This document shows positions 9,577-17,872 of a stretch of 51,341 nucleotides of DNA, piece after piece. The DNA is taken from positions 1-51,341 of the forward strand of contig NZ_JAKKOQ010000018.1 of the NCBI RefSeq assembly GCF_021738965.1. Direction: 5' to 3'. This DNA comes from Gordonia zhenghanii (GTDB lineage Bacteria; Actinomycetota; Actinomycetes; Mycobacteriales; Mycobacteriaceae). The notes under the pieces were generated by a model, which was not told the DNA's origin, ran no database searches, and saw nothing but the letters and a program-made list of their open reading frames with translations. Position 1 is the first letter of the stretch; each line of letters starts with the position of its first letter. The translations under genes and the position numbers were made by a program.

Positions 9577-10188
9577 ATGGGTGAGTCGACATCCGGGCGC
9601 GGCGCCCGGGGCCGGAGCAGCCGTCGGGACGACAAGTCCCGACGGTCGCGTCCGGTACCTCGCCGCACCCGGAGTCGGTCGTCCGACGACGATGTCGCCG
9701 CGCTCGCCGATGCGGTCGCGCCGCAGCCTTCAGCCGAACCGGCAGAGGATCGGCGTTCCGCCCGTGGCCGCGGCGGTCCGAGTCCGGCGCGTCGGTCGAT
9801 GGCGTCGCGGTTCGGTCACGTCGACCCCAAGCGGGCCGCTGTGATCGCACTGGTCGTCGTCTTCCTCGCGTTGACGCTGGCGGTCCCGGTGCGGACGTAT
9901 CTGTCGCAGCGCAGTGAGTTCAACGAACTGCAGCAGGAGAACGCCGAACTGCAGCGACAGGTCGCCGATTACGAGCACAAGGTCGTCGAACAGAACGATC
10001 CCGCCTACATCGAGGCGAAGGCGCGCGAACGGCTGCAGATGGTCAAACGCGGCGAGCGCCAAGTGATCGTGATCGCGCCGAACAAAGAACAGCAGGAAGC
10101 CGCGGAGCGCGCTGAACGTGAGCGCGAAGCCAACCCGTGGTACCAGAACATATGGGATGCGGTGTCGACACCGCCGGAGGGCAAGTGA
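9577..10188 (+). CDS. ftsB: FtsB/DivIC-family septum formation initiator
   Basis: 203 residues from the ATG at 9577. The first 85 residues are a basic, Arg/Ser/Pro-rich cytoplasmic tail, followed by one membrane helix (AAVIALVVVFLALTLAVPV) and a periplasm-side coiled coil (FNELQQENAELQRQVADYE) with the family's AYIEAKARERLQMVKRGE motif. It should join FtsL/FtsQ in the divisome. No clear ribosome-binding site is visible after the eno stop, so translation may be coupled to eno. The long basic tail is typical of actinobacterial homologues (Rv1024). Confidence 0.9.
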   Translation: MGESTSGRGARGRSSRRDDKSRRSRPVPRRTRSRSSDDDVAALADAVAPQPSAEPAEDRRSARGRGGPSPARRSMASRFGHVDPKRAAVIALVVVFLALTLAVPVRTYLSQRSEFNELQQENAELQRQVADYEHKVVEQNDPAYIEAKARERLQMVKRGERQVIVIAPNKEQQEAAERAEREREANPWYQNIWDAVSTPPEGK

Positions 10189-10697
10189 GCGTTTCCGACA
10201 ACGACCTCGCGGCCGTCGAGCAGCAGCTCGGGCGAGTACCGCGGGGCGTTCTTGAAGTCAGTTATCGGACCCCGGACGGTGCGCCGGCCGTCGTGAAGAC
10301 GGCGCCGCGACTCCCGGACGGGACGCCGTTTCCGACTCTCTACTACCTGACGGATCCGCGCTTGACCGGCGCGTGCAGCCGCCTCGAGTCCGGCGGCGTG
10401 ATGCGCGAGATGCAGGCGCGTCTCGCCGACGACGAGGAGCTCGCCGCAGGCTATCTCCGCGCGCACCTGAGCTATCTCGCCGAACGCGACGCGATCGAGT
10501 CGCTCGGCACCGACTTCACCGGCGGCGGGATGCCCGACCGGGTCAAGTGCCTTCACGTCCTCGTCGCGCACTCGCTCGCGAAGGGGCCGGGCGTCAACCC
10601 GCTCGGCGACGAGGCCGTCGCCATGCTGGCCGACGTCGAGAAGCTCCGCGGCATCGCGGTGCCCGCCGACTGGGCACATGGGGTTGGTGGCGCATGA
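10185..10697 (+). CDS. DUF501 domain protein (Rv1025-like)
   Basis: 170 residues. I chose the GTG at 10185, which has GGAGG 5 bp upstream and overlaps the ftsB stop (GTGA), over an upstream in-frame ATG inside ftsB. The protein is DUF501: FPTLYYLTDPRLTGACSRLESGG, a Cys/Glu/Gly-rich core, and DRVKCLHVLVAHSLAKGPGVNPLGDEA, where the CLHxxxAHxL pattern looks catalytic or metal-binding. Its function is not established. It lies between ftsB and ppx as in mycobacteria and overlaps both neighbours by 4 bp. Confidence 0.9.
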   Translation: MSVSDNDLAAVEQQLGRVPRGVLEVSYRTPDGAPAVVKTAPRLPDGTPFPTLYYLTDPRLTGACSRLESGGVMREMQARLADDEELAAGYLRAHLSYLAERDAIESLGTDFTGGGMPDRVKCLHVLVAHSLAKGPGVNPLGDEAVAMLADVEKLRGIAVPADWAHGVGGA

Positions 10698-11656
10698 CGC
10701 GTGTCGCTGCCGTCGACTGTGGTACCAACTCGATCCGTCTGCTGATCGCCGAGGCCGGGGGAGGCGGGTCGCTCGTCGACGTCGCCCGTGACATGCAGGT
10801 GGTCCGACTCGGGCAAGGCGTCGACGCGACCGGAGAGTTCGCTCCCGAGGCGATCGAACGAGTGCGTGCGGCCCTCGCCGACTACGTGGACGTCATGCTC
10901 GACGCCGGAGTCGAGCGGGTCCGGATGGTCGCCACGTCGGCCACCCGCGACGCAGGCAACCGCGACGAGTTCTTCGCCATGACCGCCGAGTTGCTCGGCG
11001 AGATCGAGTCGGGTGCAGTGGCCGAAGTGATCTCGGGCGACGAGGAGGCTCGACTCTCGTTCCGCGGCGCGGTCGGCGGCCTCGACCCTGCGGACGGTCC
11101 GTTCGTCGTCACCGATCTCGGCGGCGGCAGCACCGAAGTCGTCGTCGGCTCGGTGACCGGAGGCGACGCCGTCGTCGCGGGCGCCTACTCGACGAACATC
11201 GGCTGCGTCCGACTCACCGAACGCGCGCTCCGCTCGGACCCGCCGACGCTCGACGAGGTCGACGCCGCCGCCGGTTTCGCTCGCGAGGAGTTGGCGAAGG
11301 CCTTCGCGGCCGTCGACGTGTCCGCGGCCCGCACCTGGGTGGGAGTCGCCGGAACGCTGACGACGTTCGCGGCCCTGCACGCGGGACTCGACCACTACGA
11401 TCCCGAAGCCATCCACCATTCCACGATCGGGCTGGCCGACCTGCACAAGCTGTGCTCGAAGCTCGTCGCGATGACCCGCGCCGAACGCCTCGATCTCGGC
11501 CCGATGCACCCCGGACGCGCCGACGTGATCGGCGGCGGCGCTCTCGTCACTCAAGAGTTGGCGCGCAATTTCGCCGACCGTGCGGCGATCACCGAGATGG
11601 TCGTCTCCGAACACGACATCCTCGACGGCATCGCGCTGGGCTTGCTGGAGGGCTAG
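10694..11656 (+). CDS. Ppx/GppA exopolyphosphatase-family phosphatase
   Basis: 320 residues from an ATG overlapping the DUF501 stop (ATGA). The actin-like ATPase fold is shown by AAVDCGTNSIRLLIAE (phosphate loop 1), STEVVVG after VTDLGGG (phosphate loop 2) and the acidic EVISGDEEARLSFRGA. It is the short, two-domain form like Rv1026 (Ppx2), which lacks the extra C-terminal domain of E. coli Ppx. It probably hydrolyses polyphosphate or pppGpp. Its stop overlaps the convergent DUF4395 gene by 4 bp. Confidence 0.92.
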   Translation: MTRVAAVDCGTNSIRLLIAEAGGGGSLVDVARDMQVVRLGQGVDATGEFAPEAIERVRAALADYVDVMLDAGVERVRMVATSATRDAGNRDEFFAMTAELLGEIESGAVAEVISGDEEARLSFRGAVGGLDPADGPFVVTDLGGGSTEVVVGSVTGGDAVVAGAYSTNIGCVRLTERALRSDPPTLDEVDAAAGFAREELAKAFAAVDVSAARTWVGVAGTLTTFAALHAGLDHYDPEAIHHSTIGLADLHKLCSKLVAMTRAERLDLGPMHPGRADVIGGGALVTQELARNFADRAAITEMVVSEHDILDGIALGLLEG

Positions 11657-12207
11657 CCGCGCCCGAACAGCGTCACGTCGTTGCAGGCTTCGCAGACGTC
11701 GTCGGGGATTACGCCCGCACGCTGCAGATACCCGAACGCGATGCAGCCGAGGCAGACGCCGAGCGCGAACTCCAACAGTGCGGCGACGATCAGGACGCCG
11801 ACGACGATCTGCGCGGCGAGTCCGAGACCGACGAGAGACAGTACGAAGGCCGTGCCGGAGAACGCGAGTCCGACGGCCTGGGCGAACCGCTTCGGCGGGC
11901 CGGGAACGGTCTTCTCCTTGCGCCACACCTGCGGGACGATCACGTGCACCGCGAGCCGACCGAACGGCGAATAGCGCGGTCCGCCCGCTACTCGCAGGAC
12001 GAAGCCGAGTGCGAGCACGCCGTAGAGCCACGGCTGGTTCACCGCGATCGAGACGATCGCCAACACGATCACCAGCCCCGCCGTCGACCGTGCGGCATAG
12101 TCGTTGACCGGGTTCGGGAAGTCCAGCACGCCACGGTGCCACGACGGCTTCTCCTGGACGGCGACAGTCGCGTCCACCTGGGTGAACAGCGAATCGGGCG
12201 TGGTCAT
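11653..12207 (-). CDS. DUF4395 integral membrane protein
   Basis: 184 residues from the ATG at 12207, chosen for GGAGT 7 bp upstream; a longer frame exists. DUF4395 is recognisable by FPNPVNDYAARSTAG, GPRYSPFGRLAVHVIVPQ and FALGVCLGCIAFG. About four membrane helices are visible. The C-terminal CLGC pair plus Cys in VCEACND could bind metal or be redox-active. DUF4395 genes often sit beside thiosulfate sulfurtransferases or thioredoxins, but none is adjacent here. Function unknown. Confidence 0.82.
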   Translation of the reverse strand: MTTPDSLFTQVDATVAVQEKPSWHRGVLDFPNPVNDYAARSTAGLVIVLAIVSIAVNQPWLYGVLALGFVLRVAGGPRYSPFGRLAVHVIVPQVWRKEKTVPGPPKRFAQAVGLAFSGTAFVLSLVGLGLAAQIVVGVLIVAALLEFALGVCLGCIAFGYLQRAGVIPDDVCEACNDVTLFGRG

Positions 12208-12292
12208 GCGCGGTACTCCTTCGATCGGACGCTTCACGGTACGTCGGTGCGGCGGCGACGTCGAGGATTTAGCGCGCGACAGTTCTGACGCC

Positions 12293-14119
12293 TCACGCCG
12301 AGGTGAACTCGTCGATCACTTCGAGGATCGCGGTGCCGTAGCGCTCCAACTTGGCCTCACCGATGCCACTCACGGAGAGCATCTGTTCGCTGCTGGTGGG
12401 TCGGATCTGGGCGAGGCCTTCGAGCGACTTGTTGGACAACACCGTGTACGGCGGGATCTGCGCCGCTTTGGCGACCGACGTCCGCCACCGCCGCAACGAC
12501 TCGAACAACTCGCGGTCGGCGTCGGACAGGTCCGCTGAGACTGCGGCCGTCTTCGGTCTGCGCGCACGGCCGGGGCCGCGGGTGTCCTCGCGGAACATCT
12601 GTTGGACCTCGCCGTGCATCACCGGGACGCCTGCCTCGGTGAGGTAGTACTGCCCGTACTCGCCGCGAGTCTCCAGGTATCCGGACGCCAGAAGTTGCCG
12701 GACGACGCTGCTCCACGTGTTCGCGTCCAGGTTGGAGCCGATCCCGTACGTGCTGAGACTCTTGTGTCCGAGTTGCTCGATCCGCTTGCTGTCGACGCCG
12801 CGCAGGATGTCGATGAGGTGACCTGCGCCGTAATGCTGCCGGTGCTCGCGATCGAGACGCCAGATCGTCGACATCAGCTTCTGCGCCGAGACCGTCCCGT
12901 CCCACGTCTTCGGCGGATTCAGACAGGTGTCGCAGTTACCGCACGGCTCGGAGTCCTGGTCGAAATAGCGCAGCAGCTGCTGCCGACGGCAGGTGGCCGT
13001 CTCGCACAGCGCGAGCATCGCATTCAGGTGCTCGGACTGCGCACGACGATGTGCGGCGTCGCCGTCGGACATTCGGATCAGCCGCTGCTGTTGGACGACA
13101 TCGGCCAACCCGTACGCCATCCACGCCACCGACGGCAGACCGTCGCGCCCCGCGCGACCGGTCTCCTGGTAATAGCCTTCGACGCTCTTCGGCAGATCGA
13201 CGTGGGCGACGAACCGCACGTCGGGCTTGTCGATGCCCATCCCGAACGCGATCGTCGCCACCACGACGATCCCGTCCTCACGGAGGAACCGGTGCAGGGT
13301 GTCGTCCCGCAGCCGTTTGTCCAGGCCTGCGTGATACGGCAGTGCATTGATGCCGTTCGACGACAGGAACTTCGCGATGTTCTCCACCGATTTACGACTG
13401 AGCGCGTAGACGATCCCCGTCGCCTGCTGTCCGTCGACGACGCCCTCGGTCGTGATGAACTCCAACAGCTGTTTGTTGACCTGCGACTTGGGCTCGATCC
13501 GGTACGTGATGTTGGGCCGGTCGAAGCTGGCTACGAAATGCCGGGCGTTCTGCAGATGCAGGCGCTGCGTGAGCTCCTCGTGCGTGCGACGCGTCGCCGT
13601 CGCGGTCAACGCGATCCGTGGAACATCGGGCCACAGCTCGGCGAGGTCGCCGAGCGCCAGATAGTCCGGCCGGAAGTCGTGGCCCCATTGGGACACGCAG
13701 TGCGCCTCGTCGATCGCGACCAACGACAGCTTCCCACGCGAGAGCAGGTCACGCGTGTACGACTGGCTCAACCGCTCCGGCGCGACATAGATCAAGTCCA
13801 GATCGCCTGCGAGAAAGCGGCGTTCGACGTCCGACCGCTCCTCAGACGACTGCGTCGAATTCAAGAACGCAGCCTTGACCCCCAGCTGGAGCAGGGCGCC
13901 GACCTGGTCGGACATGAGCGCGATGAGCGGGGAGACCACGATCGCGCAACCGTCCCGGACCAGGGCGGGAACCTGGTAACAGAGGCTCTTGCCGCCGCCC
14001 GTCGGCATCAGGACCACGGCGTCGCCGCCTGCGATCACATGCGAGACGACGTCCTCCTGATCGCCGCGGAACGAGTCGTACCCGAAGACGGTGCGCAGCA
14101 CCTCGTACTGGTCGGCCAC
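12293..14119 (-). CDS. recQ: ATP-dependent DNA helicase RecQ
   Basis: 608 residues, the length of E. coli RecQ. Walker A is MPTGGGKS (Thr40-Ser45), and DEAH at 137-140 runs into the aromatic-rich loop CVSQWGHDFRPDY. RecQ motifs VEGYYQETGRAGRDG, the four-cysteine zinc domain (CETATC and CGNCDTC), a winged helix, and a C-terminal HRDC domain (RRWRTSVAKAAQIPPYTV) follow. It unwinds DNA 3'-5' in recombination and fork repair. The GTG start lies 5 bp after the stop of the 75-aa gene, so the two are probably co-transcribed. Confidence 0.95.
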   Translation of the reverse strand: MADQYEVLRTVFGYDSFRGDQEDVVSHVIAGGDAVVLMPTGGGKSLCYQVPALVRDGCAIVVSPLIALMSDQVGALLQLGVKAAFLNSTQSSEERSDVERRFLAGDLDLIYVAPERLSQSYTRDLLSRGKLSLVAIDEAHCVSQWGHDFRPDYLALGDLAELWPDVPRIALTATATRRTHEELTQRLHLQNARHFVASFDRPNITYRIEPKSQVNKQLLEFITTEGVVDGQQATGIVYALSRKSVENIAKFLSSNGINALPYHAGLDKRLRDDTLHRFLREDGIVVVATIAFGMGIDKPDVRFVAHVDLPKSVEGYYQETGRAGRDGLPSVAWMAYGLADVVQQQRLIRMSDGDAAHRRAQSEHLNAMLALCETATCRRQQLLRYFDQDSEPCGNCDTCLNPPKTWDGTVSAQKLMSTIWRLDREHRQHYGAGHLIDILRGVDSKRIEQLGHKSLSTYGIGSNLDANTWSSVVRQLLASGYLETRGEYGQYYLTEAGVPVMHGEVQQMFREDTRGPGRARRPKTAAVSADLSDADRELFESLRRWRTSVAKAAQIPPYTVLSNKSLEGLAQIRPTSSEQMLSVSGIGEAKLERYGTAILEVIDEFTSA

Positions 14120-14124
14120 TTGAT

Positions 14125-14352
14125 TCAGGAGTCCTCGCCCCGGTATTGCTCGATCTGCTTGGGCTGCTGCGCCTGCTCGGCCTTCTTCGCGGCGTCGCGC
14201 ATCTCGAAGCCGTCGGTGATCAACTCGCCGACCTCACGCGCCACATCGACCACTGCAGTCGTGATGATCGTCGTGATGTTGCCGACCCGCGACGCAGTGT
14301 TCTGCACCATGTCCTGCATGAAATCCTTGTTGCGCTCTGCCCGACCGACCAC
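14125..14352 (-). CDS. Small 75-aa helical protein upstream of recQ
   Basis: 75 residues from a GTG at 14352 with GGAGGG 8 bp upstream, which is why I prefer it over longer frames running into the neighbouring hydrolase gene. The protein is predicted to be mostly helical: NITTIITTAVVDVAREVGEL is amphipathic, and the C-terminus is Gln/Lys-rich. No domain is recognised. It ends 5 bp before recQ, suggesting co-transcription. The membrane-surface-like helix is an inference from hydrophobic spacing only. Confidence 0.6.
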   Translation of the reverse strand: MVGRAERNKDFMQDMVQNTASRVGNITTIITTAVVDVAREVGELITDGFEMRDAAKKAEQAQQPKQIEQYRGEDS

Positions 14353-14429
14353 GATCGCATCCCTCCGCTCGACGTTGGGTACATCGTATGGGGTCCCGAC
14401 TCTGCTCGACCAGCGGAGGCCAGCCGCGC

Positions 14430-15353
14430 CTACAGGAGCTTCTCGGCGAAGGCGACGATCTCGGCCTCGACGTCGTCGCGGATCTCCGGTTCGTTGTGGA
14501 CCTCGTGTCGAAAGCCCGAATAGACGCGGGTCCGGACGTCCGACTGTCCGCTCGAGACGAGTCTGTTCGCGACGTGATAGGCGCCCTCGCCGAAGTTGGC
14601 GACCGGATCTTGGTCGCCCGCGAGGATGAGGACGGGGAGGTCGTCGCGCACCGACGAGTACCAGTCGTCGGCATTCGCCTGGTGATACAGGTCGACGAAC
14701 CCGCGAACGAAGCGGACGCTCATCGGTGCGCCGAAGTTGTTGAGTGGGTCGGTGCCGTGATCGCGGACGACGTCCTCGTCGCGTGCGACCCACGCTGTGG
14801 GGCCTGCACTGTCGCCGTAGCGGGACCCGAACCCGGTGAACAGGGCCTCTACGTAGCGGGCATCGGCTGGGCCACTCTGGTCGGGTTCGGCAGCGAGCGC
14901 CGCTCGATCGACGACCGACTCCGCGCCCGGCATCTGTGCCGCGACGCCGCACAGGATGAGTCCGTCGATCTCGATGCGAGAAGCCAAGGGGCGCGCGATC
15001 ATCGAACCCCAGGAGTGACCGAACACGATGTACGGCAGATCCGGGTACGCCGCACGTGCGAGCCCGAAGAGCGTGACCTCGTCTGCCACGGCAGTCGCTG
15101 CTCCGTCGTCCCCGGTCTCGACCCAGAACCCGGATTCGGCTGCCGTCTTTCCGTGGCCGGCATGGTCGTCAGCGACCACAGCGAACCCGGCGTCGAGCAG
15201 CGTTGTGATCAGGTGCAGATATCGACGGGAATGCTCGCCGAGGCCGTGGATCAGCTGGACGATCCCGCGTGCCGGCCTCGTCGGGTGATACAGCCAGCCG
15301 TAGACGGTGTCGCGGCCGTTGTGGGAGGGGAAGGAGAGTTCGGTGAGAGCCAC
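14430..15353 (-). CDS. Alpha/beta hydrolase (serine lysophospholipase / monoacylglycerol lipase-like)
   Basis: 307 residues. The GTG at 15353 is preferred because AAAGGAC lies 5 bp upstream; the frame extends further. Hydrolase_4 features are clear: the oxyanion-hole loop IHGLGEHSRRY, the nucleophile elbow GHSWGS (with Trp where many have Met), a late acid in LAGDQDPV and catalytic His in GFRHEVHNEPE. It probably cleaves lysophospholipid or acylglycerol esters in the cytoplasm. A 77-bp gap with no clear structure separates it from the 75-aa gene downstream. Confidence 0.85.
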   Translation of the reverse strand: MALTELSFPSHNGRDTVYGWLYHPTRPARGIVQLIHGLGEHSRRYLHLITTLLDAGFAVVADDHAGHGKTAAESGFWVETGDDGAATAVADEVTLFGLARAAYPDLPYIVFGHSWGSMIARPLASRIEIDGLILCGVAAQMPGAESVVDRAALAAEPDQSGPADARYVEALFTGFGSRYGDSAGPTAWVARDEDVVRDHGTDPLNNFGAPMSVRFVRGFVDLYHQANADDWYSSVRDDLPVLILAGDQDPVANFGEGAYHVANRLVSSGQSDVRTRVYSGFRHEVHNEPEIRDDVEAEIVAFAEKLL

Positions 15354-15413
15354 GAGACGTCCTTTACAGCGGTCTGGAATCGGGATCTCAACGTATCGCA
15401 GAAACCAGAAAGA

Positions 15414-15458
15414 CTTCGGCACTCGAATTCGGCCTGACGCCGAATTCGAGTGCCGAAG
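15414..15458 (-). terminator. Strong hairpin terminator after the desaturase gene
   Basis: Two perfectly complementary 20-base arms (15414-15433 and 15439-15458) enclose a 5-base loop CTGAC. The hairpin starts 15 bp after the desaturase stop and is followed on the minus strand by a T-rich TCTTTCTGGTTTC. This is the clearest intrinsic terminator in the window. Confidence 0.85.
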
Positions 15459-15473
15459 ATTATTCAGTTCGCG

Positions 15474-16634
15474 TCAGGCCGCGTCGACGGCCTTCTCCCG
15501 CTCGATGTTGACGACGATGTCGTTGTCGTCGCGGGTCATCCAGTTGGGAAGCGACAGCTTGGCGATCTTCTTCCACGTCGATCCGAGCTGGTGGCTCAAC
15601 GAACCCGTGTTGTAGGGGAGTTCGTACTTCTCGCAGATCTCGCGGACCTCGACGGCCATCTGCGGGTAGCGGTTGGCCGGCAGATCGGGGAACAGGTGGT
15701 GCTCGATCTGGTGCGAGAGGTTGCCGCTCAGAATGTGGAACAGGCGGCTGCCGTAGATGTTGGCCGAGCCGAGCATCTGACGGACGTACCACTGCCCCTT
15801 CGTCTCGTCGACGCACTCCTCAGCGGAGAACGTCTGCGCGCCCGACGGGAAGTGGCCGCAGAAGATGATCGAGTACGTCCACAGGTTACGGATGACGTTG
15901 GCGCTCGCGTTACCGACGAGGGTGCTCGCGAAGAACGGGCCGGTCAGCGCGGGCCAGATGATGTAATCCTTGGCGACCTGCTTGCTGGCCTTGTTCCACA
16001 TGCCCTTCAGCAGACCCTTGACGTCGCTCCACTTGCGCTTGCCCTGAACGATGTTCTCGGCCTCGAGATCGTGGAGCATGACGCCCCACTCGAACAGCAC
16101 CATCAGACCGGTCGCGTAGGCGAGGTTCCCCAGGTAGTACGGGTTCCACTTCTGCTCGCGGTCCATCCGGAGGATGCCGTAGCCCACGTCGCGATCCTCA
16201 CCGAGGATGTTGGTGTAGGTGTGGTGCATGTAGTTGTGGCTGTGCTTCCACTGGTCGCCGGGGCACACGGTGTCCCAGTCGAACTCACGCGAGTTGTAGG
16301 TGTCCTCACGCATCCAGTCGTACTGGCCGTGCATCACGTTGTGGCCGATCTCCATGTTGTCGAGGATCTTCGACAGGGCGAGCGCACCGACACCGGCCAG
16401 CCAGACCGGCGGCAGGAACGGAACGTACATGGCGGCACGGCCGGCGAACTCGAGCTTCCGCTGGACGTTGATGATCGAGTAGATGTATTCGCGGTCCGAG
16501 TCGCCGAGGTCCGCGACGATACGTGCGCGCAGCTCGTCGAGGTCGGCGCCGAGTGCCTCGACCTGGTCGTAGGTCAGGTTGACTTCGGTCGTCGGGCGGG
16601 TCGGGGTGCGGCGTGCGAGGGGTGAGACAGTCAT
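15474..16634 (-). CDS. Acyl-CoA / fatty-acid desaturase, DesA3-like membrane enzyme
   Basis: 386 residues from the ATG at 16634. The three histidine boxes of membrane di-iron desaturases are intact: GHNVMHG (His98, His102), HSHNYMHH (131-138) and HQIEHH (308-313). Hydrophobic segments around 70-90, 168-190 and 225-262 place it in the membrane. It matches the Rv3229c (DesA3) type, which makes oleoyl-CoA from stearoyl-CoA. The reductase gene sits 35 bp upstream on the same strand, as in Rv3229c/Rv3230c, so the two should form one electron-transfer system and operon. Confidence 0.9.
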   Translation of the reverse strand: MTVSPLARRTPTRPTTEVNLTYDQVEALGADLDELRARIVADLGDSDREYIYSIINVQRKLEFAGRAAMYVPFLPPVWLAGVGALALSKILDNMEIGHNVMHGQYDWMREDTYNSREFDWDTVCPGDQWKHSHNYMHHTYTNILGEDRDVGYGILRMDREQKWNPYYLGNLAYATGLMVLFEWGVMLHDLEAENIVQGKRKWSDVKGLLKGMWNKASKQVAKDYIIWPALTGPFFASTLVGNASANVIRNLWTYSIIFCGHFPSGAQTFSAEECVDETKGQWYVRQMLGSANIYGSRLFHILSGNLSHQIEHHLFPDLPANRYPQMAVEVREICEKYELPYNTGSLSHQLGSTWKKIAKLSLPNWMTRDDNDIVVNIEREKAVDAA

Positions 16635-16669
16635 GGTCTTACGGTTCCCTTCGAAGTGGTGGGTGGTGG

Positions 16670-17737
16670 TCAGACGTCGATCTCGACGTCGCCGACCGGG
16701 GCGTTGATGCAGATCTGGATGTGGCTGTCGGGCTCGGAGTCGAGTTCGCCGGTCAGGATGTTCCGGGTGCAACCGGACGTGCGGACCTTGGTGCAGCTGA
16801 AGCAGATGCCCATGCGGCACCCGTATTCCGGGCTCAGGCCTGCGGACTCGGCTTGCTCGAGGAGGGTTCGCCCGTCGTTCTCGGCGCTGACGCCCGATGC
16901 GCCGAACTTCACCGAGCCTTCGACCTCGTCGGTGTCGATGACCGGCGAGGCGATAGTGAACGCCTCGGTGTGCACGGCGTCGGCGATGCCTGCCTCGTCG
17001 GCGTACGCGCGGACCGCGTCCATGAGAGTCTGCGGACCGCACATGTACACCTGTGCACCGTCGACGGCGACATCGGCGATGTGCTCGGCCGCGAAGTGCT
17101 CGGGGCGCTCACCGCGTGTGTAGTGCAGGCGGACGTCGATGCCATCGATGGTGCGGTCGATCGCATCGAGTTCGACGCGATAGGGGACGTCGTCGGCGGT
17201 CCGAGCGTAGTGCACGAAGGTGACCGGTCCGGTGTGTCCTTCGGCGACCAACGTGCGCAACATTGAGAGGACGGGTGTAATACCGCTTCCGCCGCTGACG
17301 AGGACGATCCTCGCGGGGCGCTGATCGGGGAGTGCGAACGCGCCGTCCGCAGCTGCCAGAGTGACGACCTCGCCGACCTCGAGCGCGTTGCGCACGTGGT
17401 TCGAGACGAGTCCGCCGTCGTGGACCGCAACGGTGATCTCGATGTCTCCGCGGGTGTTCTCGGCATTGGTCGGCGAGTAGAAGCGACGCTGGCGAACGCC
17501 GTCAATCACCACTCCGACCTCGACGTACTGTCCGGCGCGGTGGCCCTTCCACTGACGCGTGGGGCGCATGGTGACGGTGGTGGAGCGGTCGGTCTGGTGA
17601 CGGATGTCGATGACCTTGGCTCGGGTGTCCCGCCAGGTGAGCATCGGATCGATGAACTCCAGGTAACGGTCCACCGGGTATGGGGTTGCGGTGGCCTCGA
17701 CGAGTGATCCGACGAGGGTCGCGATACGGTTTGCCAT
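16670..17737 (-). CDS. Ferredoxin reductase (Rv3230c-like) supplying electrons to the desaturase
   Basis: 355 residues in FNR-plus-ferredoxin order. The flavin-binding domain has RRFYSPTN; the NAD(P)H domain has SGGSGITPVLSMLRTL and MCGPQTLMDAVR; the C-terminal plant-type 2Fe-2S domain has Cys307, Cys312, Cys315 and Cys343 with the expected spacing. Rv3230c is the known partner of DesA3, passing NADPH electrons to the desaturase. It is the promoter-proximal gene of the pair and is divergent from a FabR/DesT-like TetR regulator, with a palindrome in between. Confidence 0.92.
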   Translation of the reverse strand: MANRIATLVGSLVEATATPYPVDRYLEFIDPMLTWRDTRAKVIDIRHQTDRSTTVTMRPTRQWKGHRAGQYVEVGVVIDGVRQRRFYSPTNAENTRGDIEITVAVHDGGLVSNHVRNALEVGEVVTLAAADGAFALPDQRPARIVLVSGGSGITPVLSMLRTLVAEGHTGPVTFVHYARTADDVPYRVELDAIDRTIDGIDVRLHYTRGERPEHFAAEHIADVAVDGAQVYMCGPQTLMDAVRAYADEAGIADAVHTEAFTIASPVIDTDEVEGSVKFGASGVSAENDGRTLLEQAESAGLSPEYGCRMGICFSCTKVRTSGCTRNILTGELDSEPDSHIQICINAPVGDVEIDV

Positions 17738-17768
17738 TAGGGTGTCCTTCGGTCTGTTCGAACTTTTC

Positions 17769-17784
17769 AGTGAACATGTGTACT
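17769..17784. promoter_or_regulatory. Candidate FabR/DesT-type operator
   Basis: AGTGAACATGTGTACT: arms AGTGAACA and TGTGTACT pair at 6 of 8 positions, with a perfect ACATGT centre. From memory, the left arm resembles the Pseudomonas DesT site. It lies 31 bp upstream of the reductase start and 89 bp upstream of the TetR start, able to serve both. Confidence 0.55.
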
Positions 17785-17860
17785 CCCATATTCTGTGGGT
17801 CCGTACCGGTGTGTGTCAAGGATTGTGAACGTGTCTGCCATCACCGTGGGGGTGGTGAAC

Positions 17861-17866
17861 TAGACT
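17861..17866 (+). promoter_or_regulatory. Predicted -10 element of a leaderless tetR mRNA
   Basis: TAGACT is followed by exactly 6 bases and the GTG start at 17873, with no Shine-Dalgarno between. This spacing is typical of leaderless actinobacterial transcripts. Confidence 0.45.
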
Positions 17867-17872
17867 GCTCGC

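Noticed and set aside
12602..14629. 675-codon frame opposite recQ
   Set aside because: RecQ motifs on the minus strand are complete; the plus frame has only Arg/Val/Asp-rich shadow sequence.
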